DNA of 32,780 nucleotides from Saccoglossus kowalevskii (taxonomy: Eukaryota > Hemichordata > Enteropneusta > Harrimaniidae). A program made the translations under genes and the position numbers. Each line of letters begins with the position of its first letter. Position 1 is the first letter of the stretch. Shown in pieces: positions 1 through 12,400 of this stretch. The notes under the pieces were generated by a model. It was not told the DNA's origin, did no database searches, and saw only the letters and a list, made by a program, of their open reading frames with translations. Location: positions 214,777 to 247,556 of the forward strand of contig NW_003114959.1 in assembly GCF_000003605.2 (NCBI RefSeq), read 5' to 3'.

Positions 1-250
1 TCATAGATTATAGACTCAGCCAATGTAGACAAAACTCTCATAGATTATAGACTCAGCCAATGTAGACAGAACTCTCATAGATTATAGACTCAGCCAATGT
101 AGACAGAACTCTCATAGATTATAGACTCAGCCAATGTAGACAAAACTCTCATAGATTATAAACTCAGCCAATGTAGACGTAACTCTCATAGATTATAGAC
201 TCAGCCAATGTAGACAGAACTCTCATAGATTATAGACTCAGCCAATGTAG
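1..250. repeat. 37-bp tandem repeat, about 6.8 copies
   Basis: Copies start at 1, 38, 75, 112, 149, 186 and 223. Each runs from TCATAGATTATAGACTCAG through CCAATGTAGAC to a short variable tail (AAAACTC, AGAACTC or GTAACTC). The last copy breaks off at 250. The array touches the window edge, so its true length is unknown. It lies in the intron upstream of the first visible SSUH2 exon, about 55 bases before that exon's acceptor. Confidence 0.97.
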
Positions 251-304
251 TATCTTTACACTGTCACACTCTTTATATACATACCAGTATTACTTAAATT
301 GCAG

Positions 305-451
305 ATTCAAATTTTGAAGATGATGATAATAGTAACCATGGCAGCAATTATTACATAGCAATGGAGAATGTAGATGTGGATGTTGCTAATGGTAATTCTG
401 ATTTGAGTGAGTTAGGAACACCTCCAGAATATGAATCACTAGGATATACAG
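305..451 (+). CDS. SSUH2: SSUH2 exon a (first visible, N-terminal acidic region)
   Basis: The acceptor is AATTGCAG before 305 and the donor GGTAACA is after 451. The exon enters with two leftover bases and leaves with one. It encodes an acidic, Asn/Ser-rich stretch (FEDDDNSN) followed by TPPEYESLGYTG. A proline-tyrosine motif just before GY is typical of the SSUH2 N-terminus. Confidence 0.8.
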
Positions 452-3400
452 GTAACAAGTCAAATTTAGGTGCTTACACTTGATAATATACAAAAATGTC
501 TGATTTATTCATAGCTAAATGTGCGTACATGTGATTTTAGGCTGTAGTATTATGTTTTGCAATCATTACTCAAAACATGAGAGTGATCACATTAGATTCC
601 CAGAATTCATCGTGATCTGGCGAAATTATGCTGACATTGAGTTATTTTTTACCTTGCCCGTATCATCAAAGATGAAACGGAAAGGTATATTAAGGGGAAA
701 GTTTCTGTTGTCCTTGTTGTTGTCATACAATAACTTTACTATTTCTATTTCTATTCCAAATATCAAGCTTGGTCACCCAATTCATCAGTATAAAATCTTC
801 CCTTAGTGCGAATGACAGATGTCCTGAGAAAGTACCGATAGTAGTCAAAATCTGATAATCTTTGACTGACTGCATTCAAGTGTCACTGGTCCCAGTGGGA
901 ATATGCATTGTTGTATATATGTTCAATGAAGTAAATCATTTATATTGTAATTTATATTGTTGGTAATGTATCTCCGAAATCCCATGGGAATACTAGACTG
1001 GGTTTCAACACGGTTACCAGAAGAACGGTTAGGAAACTCTCTTTTGTTAGAATGTGTGTCTTGGTAAACATTGGAGTTTTCTGTTACATTTTTTTTTTGA
1101 TATCAAATGCTATCAAGATTTATACAACCTTGTCAGGATTTGGTATGAAAATGATCACTGAAATATAAAAAATATATTCAGATTAAAACTGCACTATGAA
1201 ACCATAGACCTTCCTGTGTCACTTACACTGACACGAGTAGCAGCGAGCAGGAGAAAAACAAGATGACCGACATTGCTATTTGGGAGAAAAATGTCTACAA
1301 ACTTCTAGAAAATGAATTAACATCATAGTGCTCCCATAAAAGACTTTCAGATTCTAATTTAATGTACAAAATATACTTGTGAAACGTTTTGAGATTTTGG
1401 GGAACAAAATTTTGTCGCCATGTTGAACATCATCAGACGCTGACTTACGATCGTCCTACTGAAACGATGAAAATTTAGTACTTAACTTAGTATTTAACTT
1501 ACCAAAATTATAACAATGTAAACTATATATAGTAATTTAACAATACTAAAATATAATTCCGTCTGATTTTTCAGCAATTTTCCTGAACTATTATGACAAA
1601 CGCACATTATTTTGTTTTCAGATAAGATTCAAAATAGCTGACTGGCGGCCATTTTGTTTCGATAAATGTGGTTCTAGTGCCATATCTCTGACTTGCTGTG
1701 ACTGATTATGTTCAAATTTGAAATATTCCTTATACATCATGTCATAGATAGACAGATATATTGGTTTGACGATCCTATTCAAAATGGCTGAATGGTGGCC
1801 ATTTTTGTGATAAAAAATCATCAAATATCAAGTATTTCTGGCATTTATGGATGGATTTTGTTCAAACTTGGTACATGCATTAAACATTATGGGTTCCTGA
1901 TGCATGTTATTTTATTTTTTTAGATCGGATTCAGAATGGCTGACTAGTGGCCATTTTTTTTAATGAATGGGCTTTTAGAGCCATATCTCTGACATGCTTT
2001 GACAGGCTATGTTCAAATTTTATATATTCATTATACATGTATTCAAAATCGCAGATTTTGTTTTAATTAATGCTGTTCCAGAGCAATATCTCGTGTTTGA
2101 CTATCAGATACAAATGTCAATCATTTAAATGTTAAACAATCATCATAATCATATTCCTGACATGTTTATATTCCAACTATATTACTATAAACAAAACTAA
2201 CTGGGACTGTGCCATGCATGGCTTGTTTTTATTGAAATCATAGTCTTTATTATGTTTTCCAGCCAATTTCTTGGGCCTGTGTACAAAAATATACCCTATT
2301 TCCGCTTTCACCATTTTGAGAACACGATCGATTGCACAGTGGCGTTAGGGTCTGGCCTGCACAGTGATGCTGCTGTGTATACCAACAAATGAAGCTTATG
2401 ACCTGGACCCAAAATACTGTTTAACCACTGGTAGTTCTAGTAATGCTTGTTTTAGACTGATTTAATTGGTTAATAAAAGATATCACTTCTTCTGTCACTA
2501 AAAAGCATAGAATGATGAATGCTGTCATGGTAACTGCATGTCCTTATGATTGGTTAAAATATATATATTTAGTTTTTTTCCCATTCCAGATTCCACAGTT
2601 CCTCCACCACAGGTGTCTGTGCAACAACCACAACTACAAGAACACAGATTTACTGAGTAAGAATAGCTTTATATAGTATGTATAGTGTGAAATCATTAAA
2701 TGAGTTTGTATTTTTGCCCATTTCTCTGGTAAATCTATTAAATTACAGTAAAAGTTATTATTTAAGTATAACAATATAATGTTTTGTTTCTTTCACGAGC
2801 CAGTGATATTAAAGCATAGTGAACATCCATGCAATAAAATCTGCTAAATTAAACCCAGTGGTCCCCTTCACATGTAGTGCCCTGCATCTCCTTGAGTTTA
2901 ATGGTATGTTCCAATCAGTATTACTGAAAAAAAGAAAAATGTTTCTGATCAATCAGTTTTCTAAAATTGGCACATTGTTGCCTTGCAACACTGGAGAAAA
3001 ATGATTTATTAATATATTTTATTTATTTTTCAGTTTTTTTTGCTCCGCTGTCGACTTTGTCGAGCGGAGCTTATCATATGAGTGATTGTCCGTCTTCCGT
3101 CGTCGTCCGTGTCAGTGTTTTACTTTTTCGACTTCTTCTTGAAAACTACAAGCCTGAATGCTTTGATACATGGTGTATATGTACCTTGGGTAGACCTCTC
3201 TCAGATTTGTTCAATTCATGATGATATCTTCAATTCTCTAATTTTGGTGAATATTTTTGTTATTTTTGGTATAAAGTGATATTTTCAACTTCTTGTTAAA
3301 AACCACAAGTCCAATTGCTTTGATAATACATATATAGGTACTACATGTGGAATTCTCTCAGATTTGTTCATTTTGTAATGATATCTTTAATTTTCTAATT

Positions 3401-6400
3401 TTGGTGAATATTTTTGTCATTTTTGGTAAAAAGTGATATTTTCCACTTTTTGTTGAAAACCACAAGTCCGATTGTTTTGATACTATACATATTGTTCATT
3501 TTCTAATAATATCTTCAGTTCTTTAATTGAAATGTGCATTGCTAACAGCGGAGCTATCTCAGCCGACAGGCTGCTTGTTTGTTTGATGTTGTCATTTATA
3601 TGGATTTGTCTGAAGTAAATAAACAATAATAATAATAAATAAAAATATTTATTGCATCAACAAGAAAAGAACAAGAGAATCGTTTTCCCATTTGTATCCT
3701 ATTAATTCATGTTATTTTTACTTCTTATTATAGTTTCTACAGTATTTTTTGTGACACCAAAAGATCGCCTAGGTGCTGAAACATTGTCTATTGTGGTTGT
3801 CAATTTTTCAGATAAATTTATGGTTATATAAATCATTTTTGCCCTCCAAAGTTGACAAATATATTTTGCCCAAATCCCGCCTGAATTAAGCTTAGTTAAT
3901 AATATATTGCTGTATGATTTGAAAACATTTATACAATTCATGAAACAAAATGTTTGCTCTTCAATCATCAACAGATTTGTTTGATCTTGGTTTCTTATTC
4001 TTAAATTGTTGAATACTGTAATAAGGCATTAATCATTCACTGGTTTTTAATTTCATCATTTTTATTGAAAAGTCAAATTTACTAAATTAATTCCATGTAA
4101 AATAACAGTACATCTCTGTTTTCTCTGCCAAAGTTTTGAACTTAATCAAAACATCGAAATAGTGAAATTAAATGATTTTACAGTTTGTCTTAAAATATTT
4201 CATACTTCCAGTACCCAAAATACATGGGACTTCTTTCTAATCTTTCTTTCTCATTGTCATTTAGACTTCCCTACCTTTCTGAACATAATGTGAGAACTGT
4301 ACTAATTGATTACGTTGCTGATCACTTTTGCTATGGTAATCGAGCAGCAAGAGAAATGAACATCAATAACATTATTCCATCCAATGCACTTCATGTAAGT
4401 ATACACGTTAGTATTCATAATATTGTATTATTCTGCTGCAGTATATGCAACCTTAAAGTAAATACATCTAAAACAAAAATGATGGTAAAGTTTTAAATAT
4501 AAGTATATTGTAATGTTTGTATACAAATTACGAATTAGATATAGTAACGGTCCTTAGGCTATACATGTACTTTGTGAAGTCTTCTGTATCCTGTATTAAC
4601 CAAGATTTATTTGGCCCTTTGTAGTTTGTGCTTCTCGTTGATCTGTTATCATTTATTGTAGGGCTCACCATTGACTGAAAATATGCAAATAACCAAAATT
4701 CCCCCCTCCCCCTCTTAATGAATGATCACAAAATGAAAATAGGATTTTGAAAATGTTTGAAATTGGCAGTCATTAGCCACTGACCAACTATGCTAGTTCA
4801 TGTCACATTATGTTAGTACATTTCCACTTTATATGTTATCTGTTCCGTATCACATAGACACTGTTTTATGTTTACTCATGTTCGCTTCTAGTTCATGTTT
4901 TGTGTAGCGTAGTTTCTGTACTACTTTTCAGTTTTCGTTACTCGTATATTTATTTCTAACAATTTATAGAAATGTTCTTTTTTCAAATGATGCAATAAAA
5001 TATTACTATTACTGCGATTTAGATTATTTTCTCTCCACCCTAAATCAAACAAGTTTGTTTCCCATGTGTCAGTTTTTATGATCGACAACCTCTAATTGCA
5101 TGCACTAATAATAGAACAAATACTGTCTATGTATTTGTTTATATTGCCATATATGGTATGTGTTGACATTATGTGCAGTTATTAATTCAAATCATTGTGT
5201 ATATTTCTTGCAGTATGAATTGATTAGTTTCACAGAATGTCGCCATACCAAGCATATCAGTGAACCATATAGAGGTGAGTATAACACAAGTAATATTAGG
5301 TTGTTACAAGAATACTGCAAAGTATGCACAAAGACAATGTCGTGATCATATCGATCAATGCATGTTGATGTATTCTCATTCTGCCTGACAATATAATAAT
5401 TTTTTTAACTTGATCAATGTTTATAAGACCTATCAAACTGTATCTGATTCATAAAAAAATAAATTGTAAAATATACACAGTATTACAAAATGTGATTGTT
5501 GTCAGATTCAGCAAAAATGTTGTTGTTTTCATGACTGCATGATCGGTTGACTAAACATAATGACTCATTGTAGGAGGTGAAGTTGATGGTCCTTTGAATG
5601 GAACACCACCTAGTCCTTGGGATATCGAAATAAGCTATCAGCAAATATTTGTAGATGAAGTCAAATACTTAGAAGTACCGCATACATCAACTATCAAATC
5701 ATGTCATACTTGCCGTGGTTCTGGGAGAGTAGAATGTGGGAGTTGCTGTGGCAGAAAAAAAGTATGTTTAGATGTCATGTTATACCGAGCATTTCAATTG
5801 AATACATTGTTCTGATTGGTTGAGAGTGTGTTTTTAATTATGCAAGCCATGGTAAAATACACAGTGTACTGTGGTTGTTGAAAGTAGGCCCCAAACATGA
5901 ATAACACACAGTAGGGGTAAATCCTGCTGTCAGCTGAAATCGTCAAAAATCATTTTTGCTTCACGGGAATAGACCTCATTGAAACCATGCCAGCTATTTG
6001 GGGTTAAAAACAGATGCATGAGAAACTAATTTTTTCAGAATTACATTTGTATGTGGTTTTTGATGCTTTAAAGTTAATTCCATGTATCAGATGTTGTAAT
6101 ATATACTGGCAATAAACCACCACTAAAGTTGGATATACCACTCAATTGCACAGTCCACTCTCAACACACATACTCAGGCTTATGTGTGTATGTCATGGAT
6201 TATACGTTGGTTCATATTGTCTCAATAATTATTAAGCTTCAAATAAAATGTTAGTGAATTATAAATCAAGGTCCAGCAAATTCACTTCATGGTTTTCCCG
6301 TTATCATCATTTTTTCATAATTTGTTTATTGTAACAACAGTTGGTAATTAGAGTAATTAGTGATCTCAATAAGATAAAGTAGTATTTTCTTGTTAAAAGT

Positions 6401-9400
6401 ATCATGCTCCTCATGTGATGGTGATGGTCGTGGTCATGCTACATACACAACATATCAAAATAACCGCAGAGTAACAAAATCTAAACTATGTGGTGGATGT
6501 AGTGGATCAGGAAAGGTGGTGTAAGTATAATCAATATGTGTTTGTGTTTTACAGCACTGCATGTATTATGTTACAGCACTGCATGTATTATGTTACAGCA
6601 CTGCATGTATTATGTTACAGCACTGCATGTATTATGTTACAGCACTGCATGTATTATGTTACAGCACTGCATGTATTATGTTACAGCACTGCATGTATTA
6701 TGTTACAGCACTGCATGTATTATGTTACAGCACTGCATGTATTATGTTACAGCACTGCATGTATTATGTTACAGCACTGCATGTATTATGTTACAGCACT
6801 GCATGTATTATGTTACAGCACTGCATGTATTATGTTACAGCACTGCATGTATTATGTTACAGCACTGCATGTATTATGTTACAGCACTGCATGTATTATG
6901 TTACAGCTCTTGTTTCTTTGACAAGCTGATAAATCTCATCACTGTTGACATATTTAGGATTCACCTTTTTCAGGTGTGGAACTTGTGGCGGCCTTGGTAG
7001 TGTTACCTGTAAAACATGTCGTGGGACGAAAGAACTCAGATGGTACGTCCAGCTGACTGTCACTTTGTAAGTTTTCATTAGTTTGAAAATGTTTTCTATT
7101 ACACAATAGACCATTTTCTGTTTACTATGAGATCCCGTGTTATGTTAATTTAGTTCTAAGATAGCAGAACATACAATTAAGGTACCTTTTTGTGGAACAT
7201 GTGTGTGTGTGTCACTGATATCTCATGAGCCACTTCACAAAAAGTAGGTGGACTAGGAAATCACAAACCATATACAAAATTATTTCGTTTCGCTTCTAGT
7301 TGAATAGACTATAGTTTTACATTTTTAGCTCTGCTGTCATCGCAGATGACCCAGCGGAGCTGTTGGTATAGGTGTCTCTCCGGCGTCCCGTGTGAAGTTT
7401 TCCTTTAAACGACTTCTTCTTCAAAAGAACTTGACCAAATGCTTTCATATTTCCAGCATTGATACGTGGGGTGGTTCTCTGTCAGATTTTTCAAATTTGT
7501 GTCAAAATATGCAAATTTAAATTTTTAGTGAATATTTTTGTCATTTTTTGTAAAAAATGTTATTTTCGACAACTAGTCCGAAACCGTAAGTCCAAATGCT
7601 TTCATATATTTCCAGCAGTGGTACTTGAGGTGGTCCTCTGTCAGATTTGTTAAATTTGTGTCAAAATATGCAAATTTGGATTTTTAGTGAATATTTTTGT
7701 CATTTTTGGTAAAAAATGTTATTTTCGACAAAACATTTTTTCTTTTCTTGACTATTTTTCAGGTTTTTGCACACCCACGATTTCTTAAGTTTAGCCTCAA
7801 TGATGTTTGTCCAATGTCCTTAAGAACACTATAAAAGTTCATAATTGCAACTGCAAGCAACTGTAACTCAAGTGCATCCGTTCATTCTTTGCATGTGCCT
7901 AGTACTTTATGTGGGACATGCAGTGGTTTAGCGATTCGATTCAAAATAGCGGACTGGTAGCCATCTTGTTTTTTGAAAATGTTGTATTTTGGACATGCTT
8001 TGTTAGTTTTCATTCAAATTTGGCGTATACATGTTAGAATACATGTCCATGACAATTTGTTTCAAAATCAGATCAAGGATGGCCGATTGCCAGCCATCTG
8101 ACTTTTTGGCCTTACTACTATATTTCCAAGATTTATGTACTATTTTCATTCGTATTTGGCACGTACATGTCAGTTTGTTTCATAATCAGATCAATGATGG
8201 CCGAATAACGACTGTATTTATTTTTGGCCATATTACTATATCTCTGTCACCCATGTATCATTTTCATTGATATTTAGCATGTCATAAATGGATACATGTA
8301 CGTGTCAATTCAATTTGCAATTTGATCAACTGGCGGCCATCTTGTTTGTTTAAAAGGTGATAACTTGGACATGCTTTCACTTGTGATCCATTTTTTTTTC
8401 TTTGCTATGTCTTAAACCGGAGGGGTTGTCATGCAACACATGTTCGAATTTGATGTAAATAAATAATTTGTTGTATACGCCACTTGGGACTCAAGTTTCA
8501 AGGACACACTCGCAACAACCCCTCCGCTTTATATGATGAGCACAAAGAGAACTTTCAAAAATTTAATGGGAACTGTGTCATTTCCAGTGACTTGTTTCTG
8601 TTCCATTAATCCCATACCCTCATTACAAAGGATTTCTTTCTAAATATTTTTTGATTTTCATCATGTCATAAATGCAGTATAGTTAGACATTAATTTACAT
8701 ATATGTTAATTTTATACTTACAGTGCCAATATGATTGATGAACATGTTGTTGAACACACTGATTTACCAAATCATCTCATTAAAGATGTTCATGGTACCG
8801 TAATATTTCAAGAGACTGAAAACCTAGTAAGTTGGCAATGCATGTTTACAGAAATGTATGTCTCACTTTTTGCAATATACCGGTACATCAGACAAAGTAT
8901 AACACAAGGCAATATAAATATGCCATAACTACATTATAACTCATTATCGCATCTCACCGTTGTCATGCATGCTGTGATTGGTTGAGACATAAAAATGGAT
9001 ATTACATGGTATATCACATGAATGACGTCATCTCATGGGCAGAATAAAGGAAGAAAGCACACAAATAAACTGGCTCCATGTTGTATCATGTCTGTCACAT
9101 ATGAGTATGTTCATAATTATTTAGCACTAATGTTCACAGTCACTAAAAACTGGACAGGGACGCCATTGACAATGACTATTTACATTCCTTACTATAAGAA
9201 CAAATACATTAGCTCACTATACCTCTAGTATAGCAGAATATGATCATGTATGTTTCGTCTTAATATTTGCTCAGGGGAATAAGTTACGATCGTTCCCGTG
9301 AACCTCCTAAACATAGTTATTTTGCGGTATAGGCCATTTCTCGATGTTCCTTTTTTCTATGTTTCTGATCTTTTCACTGCTGCTTTATAAGATAAAGATC

Positions 9401-12400
9401 TTTGAAAATGCGTCTCGGAATTTTTATGTGCCTCATAGTTCTGGAGATAAAGTCTGTTGAACTATATGGACTAAATTTTATGATCGTCTCCATGTTCTCA
9501 ATGCCTTAACTCAACGTCAACATAAACGTTCATGAGACGTTTTGTGACAAATAGATTGTGTAATTTGTACATCGTTAGCGCAGAGAAAAGTGTTAAAAGA
9601 TGACATCTTCAATAGTTATGATAGTAAAAAAATAGTTTCCGTAAAAACTCAATAAAACATTTCTCTGGATTTGACCATTTCGATCATACTTCGTAAATAT
9701 ACAAGTATCCGACCTGTGTGGACTGTTACATTGTGAAAATCGGTTGGTTGTTCCTTAAAAAGTGACAAAACTTAGCAGTTTCATCGAAAGTGAGTGCTAA
9801 ATTGAACAAGTACGCCACCCCGCAATTAATGTATTCAAGTCCCTTTGTTATGTTGAACAGCGTCAACAGTACAATAGGTTCTCTAAACACACATTTACAT
9901 CTCGTTGTTGGTGTCACAATCACTCAGGACAATATTTTGCGCAGAACTTTTGTTGTTACTGTTGATTGGCTCGTCTTCAAACCACTTTGCGGGCTGACTG
10001 TAATTTGAGCACAGGTCACTTTTATTTAGATATCTTTTAAGGATGTAGTAGACTTAACAGTCACTATTTTATACATTTTTTGTTTATTTTGGTGGCATTT
10101 GTCTATCTGCATGCAGTGGATGTGTTTCCCACTCGAAATAGTTTTTAAACATTTTTAACAAAAAAGTTAGAATATGTTTATAACAGCAGACCGCTCACTT
10201 TGATTTCAGGATAATCGGCTTTGAGCGCAAACAATAAATATTGACCTAATTTGCATAAGTTAGCCTACTTAGCAACGGAAACAACGGAAACACGCCCTGT
10301 CTCTGTGATCATTCTATATTAGTACACCGAGTGTGACACCCGGGTGTAACACATCCAAAAATTAGCGCTCCTTAAAATTTTTATCAGAATTATTATTAGA
10401 AATTAAGAGAAGGAAGGGATCAAAAAAGAGGAATATGACTCCAATGTCCGAAGAAGCAAAACTTTGTCTAAAAAAACAACAACGATCCGACGATACTGCT
10501 GTGACGGTGCAACATTTGTCTACATGCAGCTCAGACCATGGAGCTAGCTCCTTGCTCAGACATTGAAGAACTAGAAGAAGCGCCAAGAAGTGCATCAGAA
10601 AAGAAATTATCATCACATGGTGACGATGATGAGATGGCTGACGCAGATGGATCGATGAGACTGATCGATGTCTACATTGTAAATTGCTAACTTTTTCGGC
10701 AATTGCGGTGCTCAAGCTGCAACGAAGGGATTTGACATTGGAGGAAGACACACGGCACGGCTGGGGATCCCACTTCCAAATTAATTGTTCAAATTCCGAA
10801 TGTTATTTTTCCTCACCCGAGAGCATTTTCATGTCTTTTGAAAAACAAGGAAAACAGTTTCAAGTAAACAGGAAAATGATGATCGCAGGAAGAGCGATCG
10901 ATAAAGGCAACGTGCGATAGCATACATGGGCTTACTGACACCAATCCACTGGGGACCATATGAAAAACACGTCGTTGATGTGGCAAATGGAGCATAGAAT
11001 GAACTTGAGAAGGAATTTGTAGAAGCGGCGTCAGAGCTCCGACAAAAAAATTCAAATAAAGAAATGTGTCAATCACCTCACTCAATATACGGAGTGTCCC
11101 CGCCCAATTATGACGTCAAATTTTCAGAGCTGAACTGTACTGCATGTTTACTTCCTGCATGGAGCTTCATGATTCCTGTATACCAGACAGGGTTAATTTT
11201 TACAGGCCGGCTTTGGGTATGGCAAGGTACTTTTTTTCACACGTTGTCCCAAACGACAAATTATTTATCACAACTAAATTTTAATATCCAGTAAGAAACT
11301 GAGATATAAATACAATTGAATAATCGTCACGCCAGTCCTGGGTGCCACTTGACCGAAATCATCATTTTTTACATGTTCGAAGCTGTTTCTCAGAGATGAC
11401 TATGCCAATTTAGATCAAAGTTGATATGATGATCATACATATTGAGTTATAGGTGCACATAATTTTTTTTCTTGATTCGAACAAATATGTATGGCTGACT
11501 GGCGGCCATTTTGTTTTTCATGGTACCCATTCTACTTTCTCTTGAATGCAATGAACGTTTCTCTTTAAATTTTGTACAAAGATAGTATACCAATAGATAC
11601 ATTAACATGAACATTATTTTTGACTCCCGTGTGCGAAACACAAAAAGGGAGTCTTTGCAGTTAGTGTGTCTGTATGTGTGTGTGTGTGTGTGTGTATGTG
11701 TGTCCGTCTGTTCCACTGATATCTCAAGAACCATACATCAGTTTTTGATTTTAATTTGATTCAATATGACTGCCCAATGTTTTAATTCTAGTGTAAAAGC
11801 AATTTTTTACAAATCCATCTCCTATTAATGGTTTCAATCTAATCTCAATGACTTCATCAGCATCAAATTGATATGTCAGATCACAAAATTTTGGACGGGA
11901 CTGTGTCATTAACAATGACTTGTTTTTTCTAAGGGGGATGACTGATATGATCGTTGTCGGTAACTTAGACATTGTGTGGAAAACATGCGGCGATTCAAAC
12001 TAGTCACAGTTGGCCTACATTAAAAATTGCAGTAGCTGCCACAATAAACTCAGTCGTGCGGTTCCCGGTTACTAAGGAAGTAACCATAATCTCTCACTTA
12101 TGTCCAGTCAATAAACAACCTTTGTATGTGCATAGGATTACGTAATTTATCTTTTGTAACTGTACGACGCTATCTAGATGAACGAGTCTCGCCAGTGCTT
12201 TGGAGCCTGGTTTACGTTGAATATCGACGATACGCTTGAACACTTTGTAACTTGAACCACACAATCTATAAAATAAAAGTATACCCTTCGCCCGAGTGTA
12301 AAATATTTCCCAAACAACGTCCCAAACTGAAAATATTGGTTCAGTTCGTTCAGTGGAAAGGTTATTTGCCGTTTCTGCCAAATGAAAACTGACTAATTAC

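Noticed and set aside
1-250. CRISPR-like appearance of the 37-bp array
   Set aside because: Copies are contiguous without unique spacers, in an animal genome; it is an ordinary tandem repeat.
6490-7000. Three overlapping forward open frames of 122-154 codons
   Set aside because: They are produced by the stop-free 22-bp minisatellite whose length is not a multiple of three; they contain only repeat-encoded residues and part of SSUH2 exons in the wrong frame.
5813-8987. Shared 13-mer TGATTGGTTGAGA at 5813 and 8975
   Set aside because: Flanking similarity is too weak to define an element from two sites; kept only as a note in the intron entry.
11905-11933. CTAAG after the T run as a Helitron CTRR end
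   Set aside because: The other ends of the same type lack CTRR after TTGTTT, so the match at 11929-11933 is likely chance.
12094-12381. 95-codon reverse frame starting MAETANNLSTE
   Set aside because: Composition is plausible for coding sequence but I recognise no family and see no exon partners; it could be a fragment of an unknown element.
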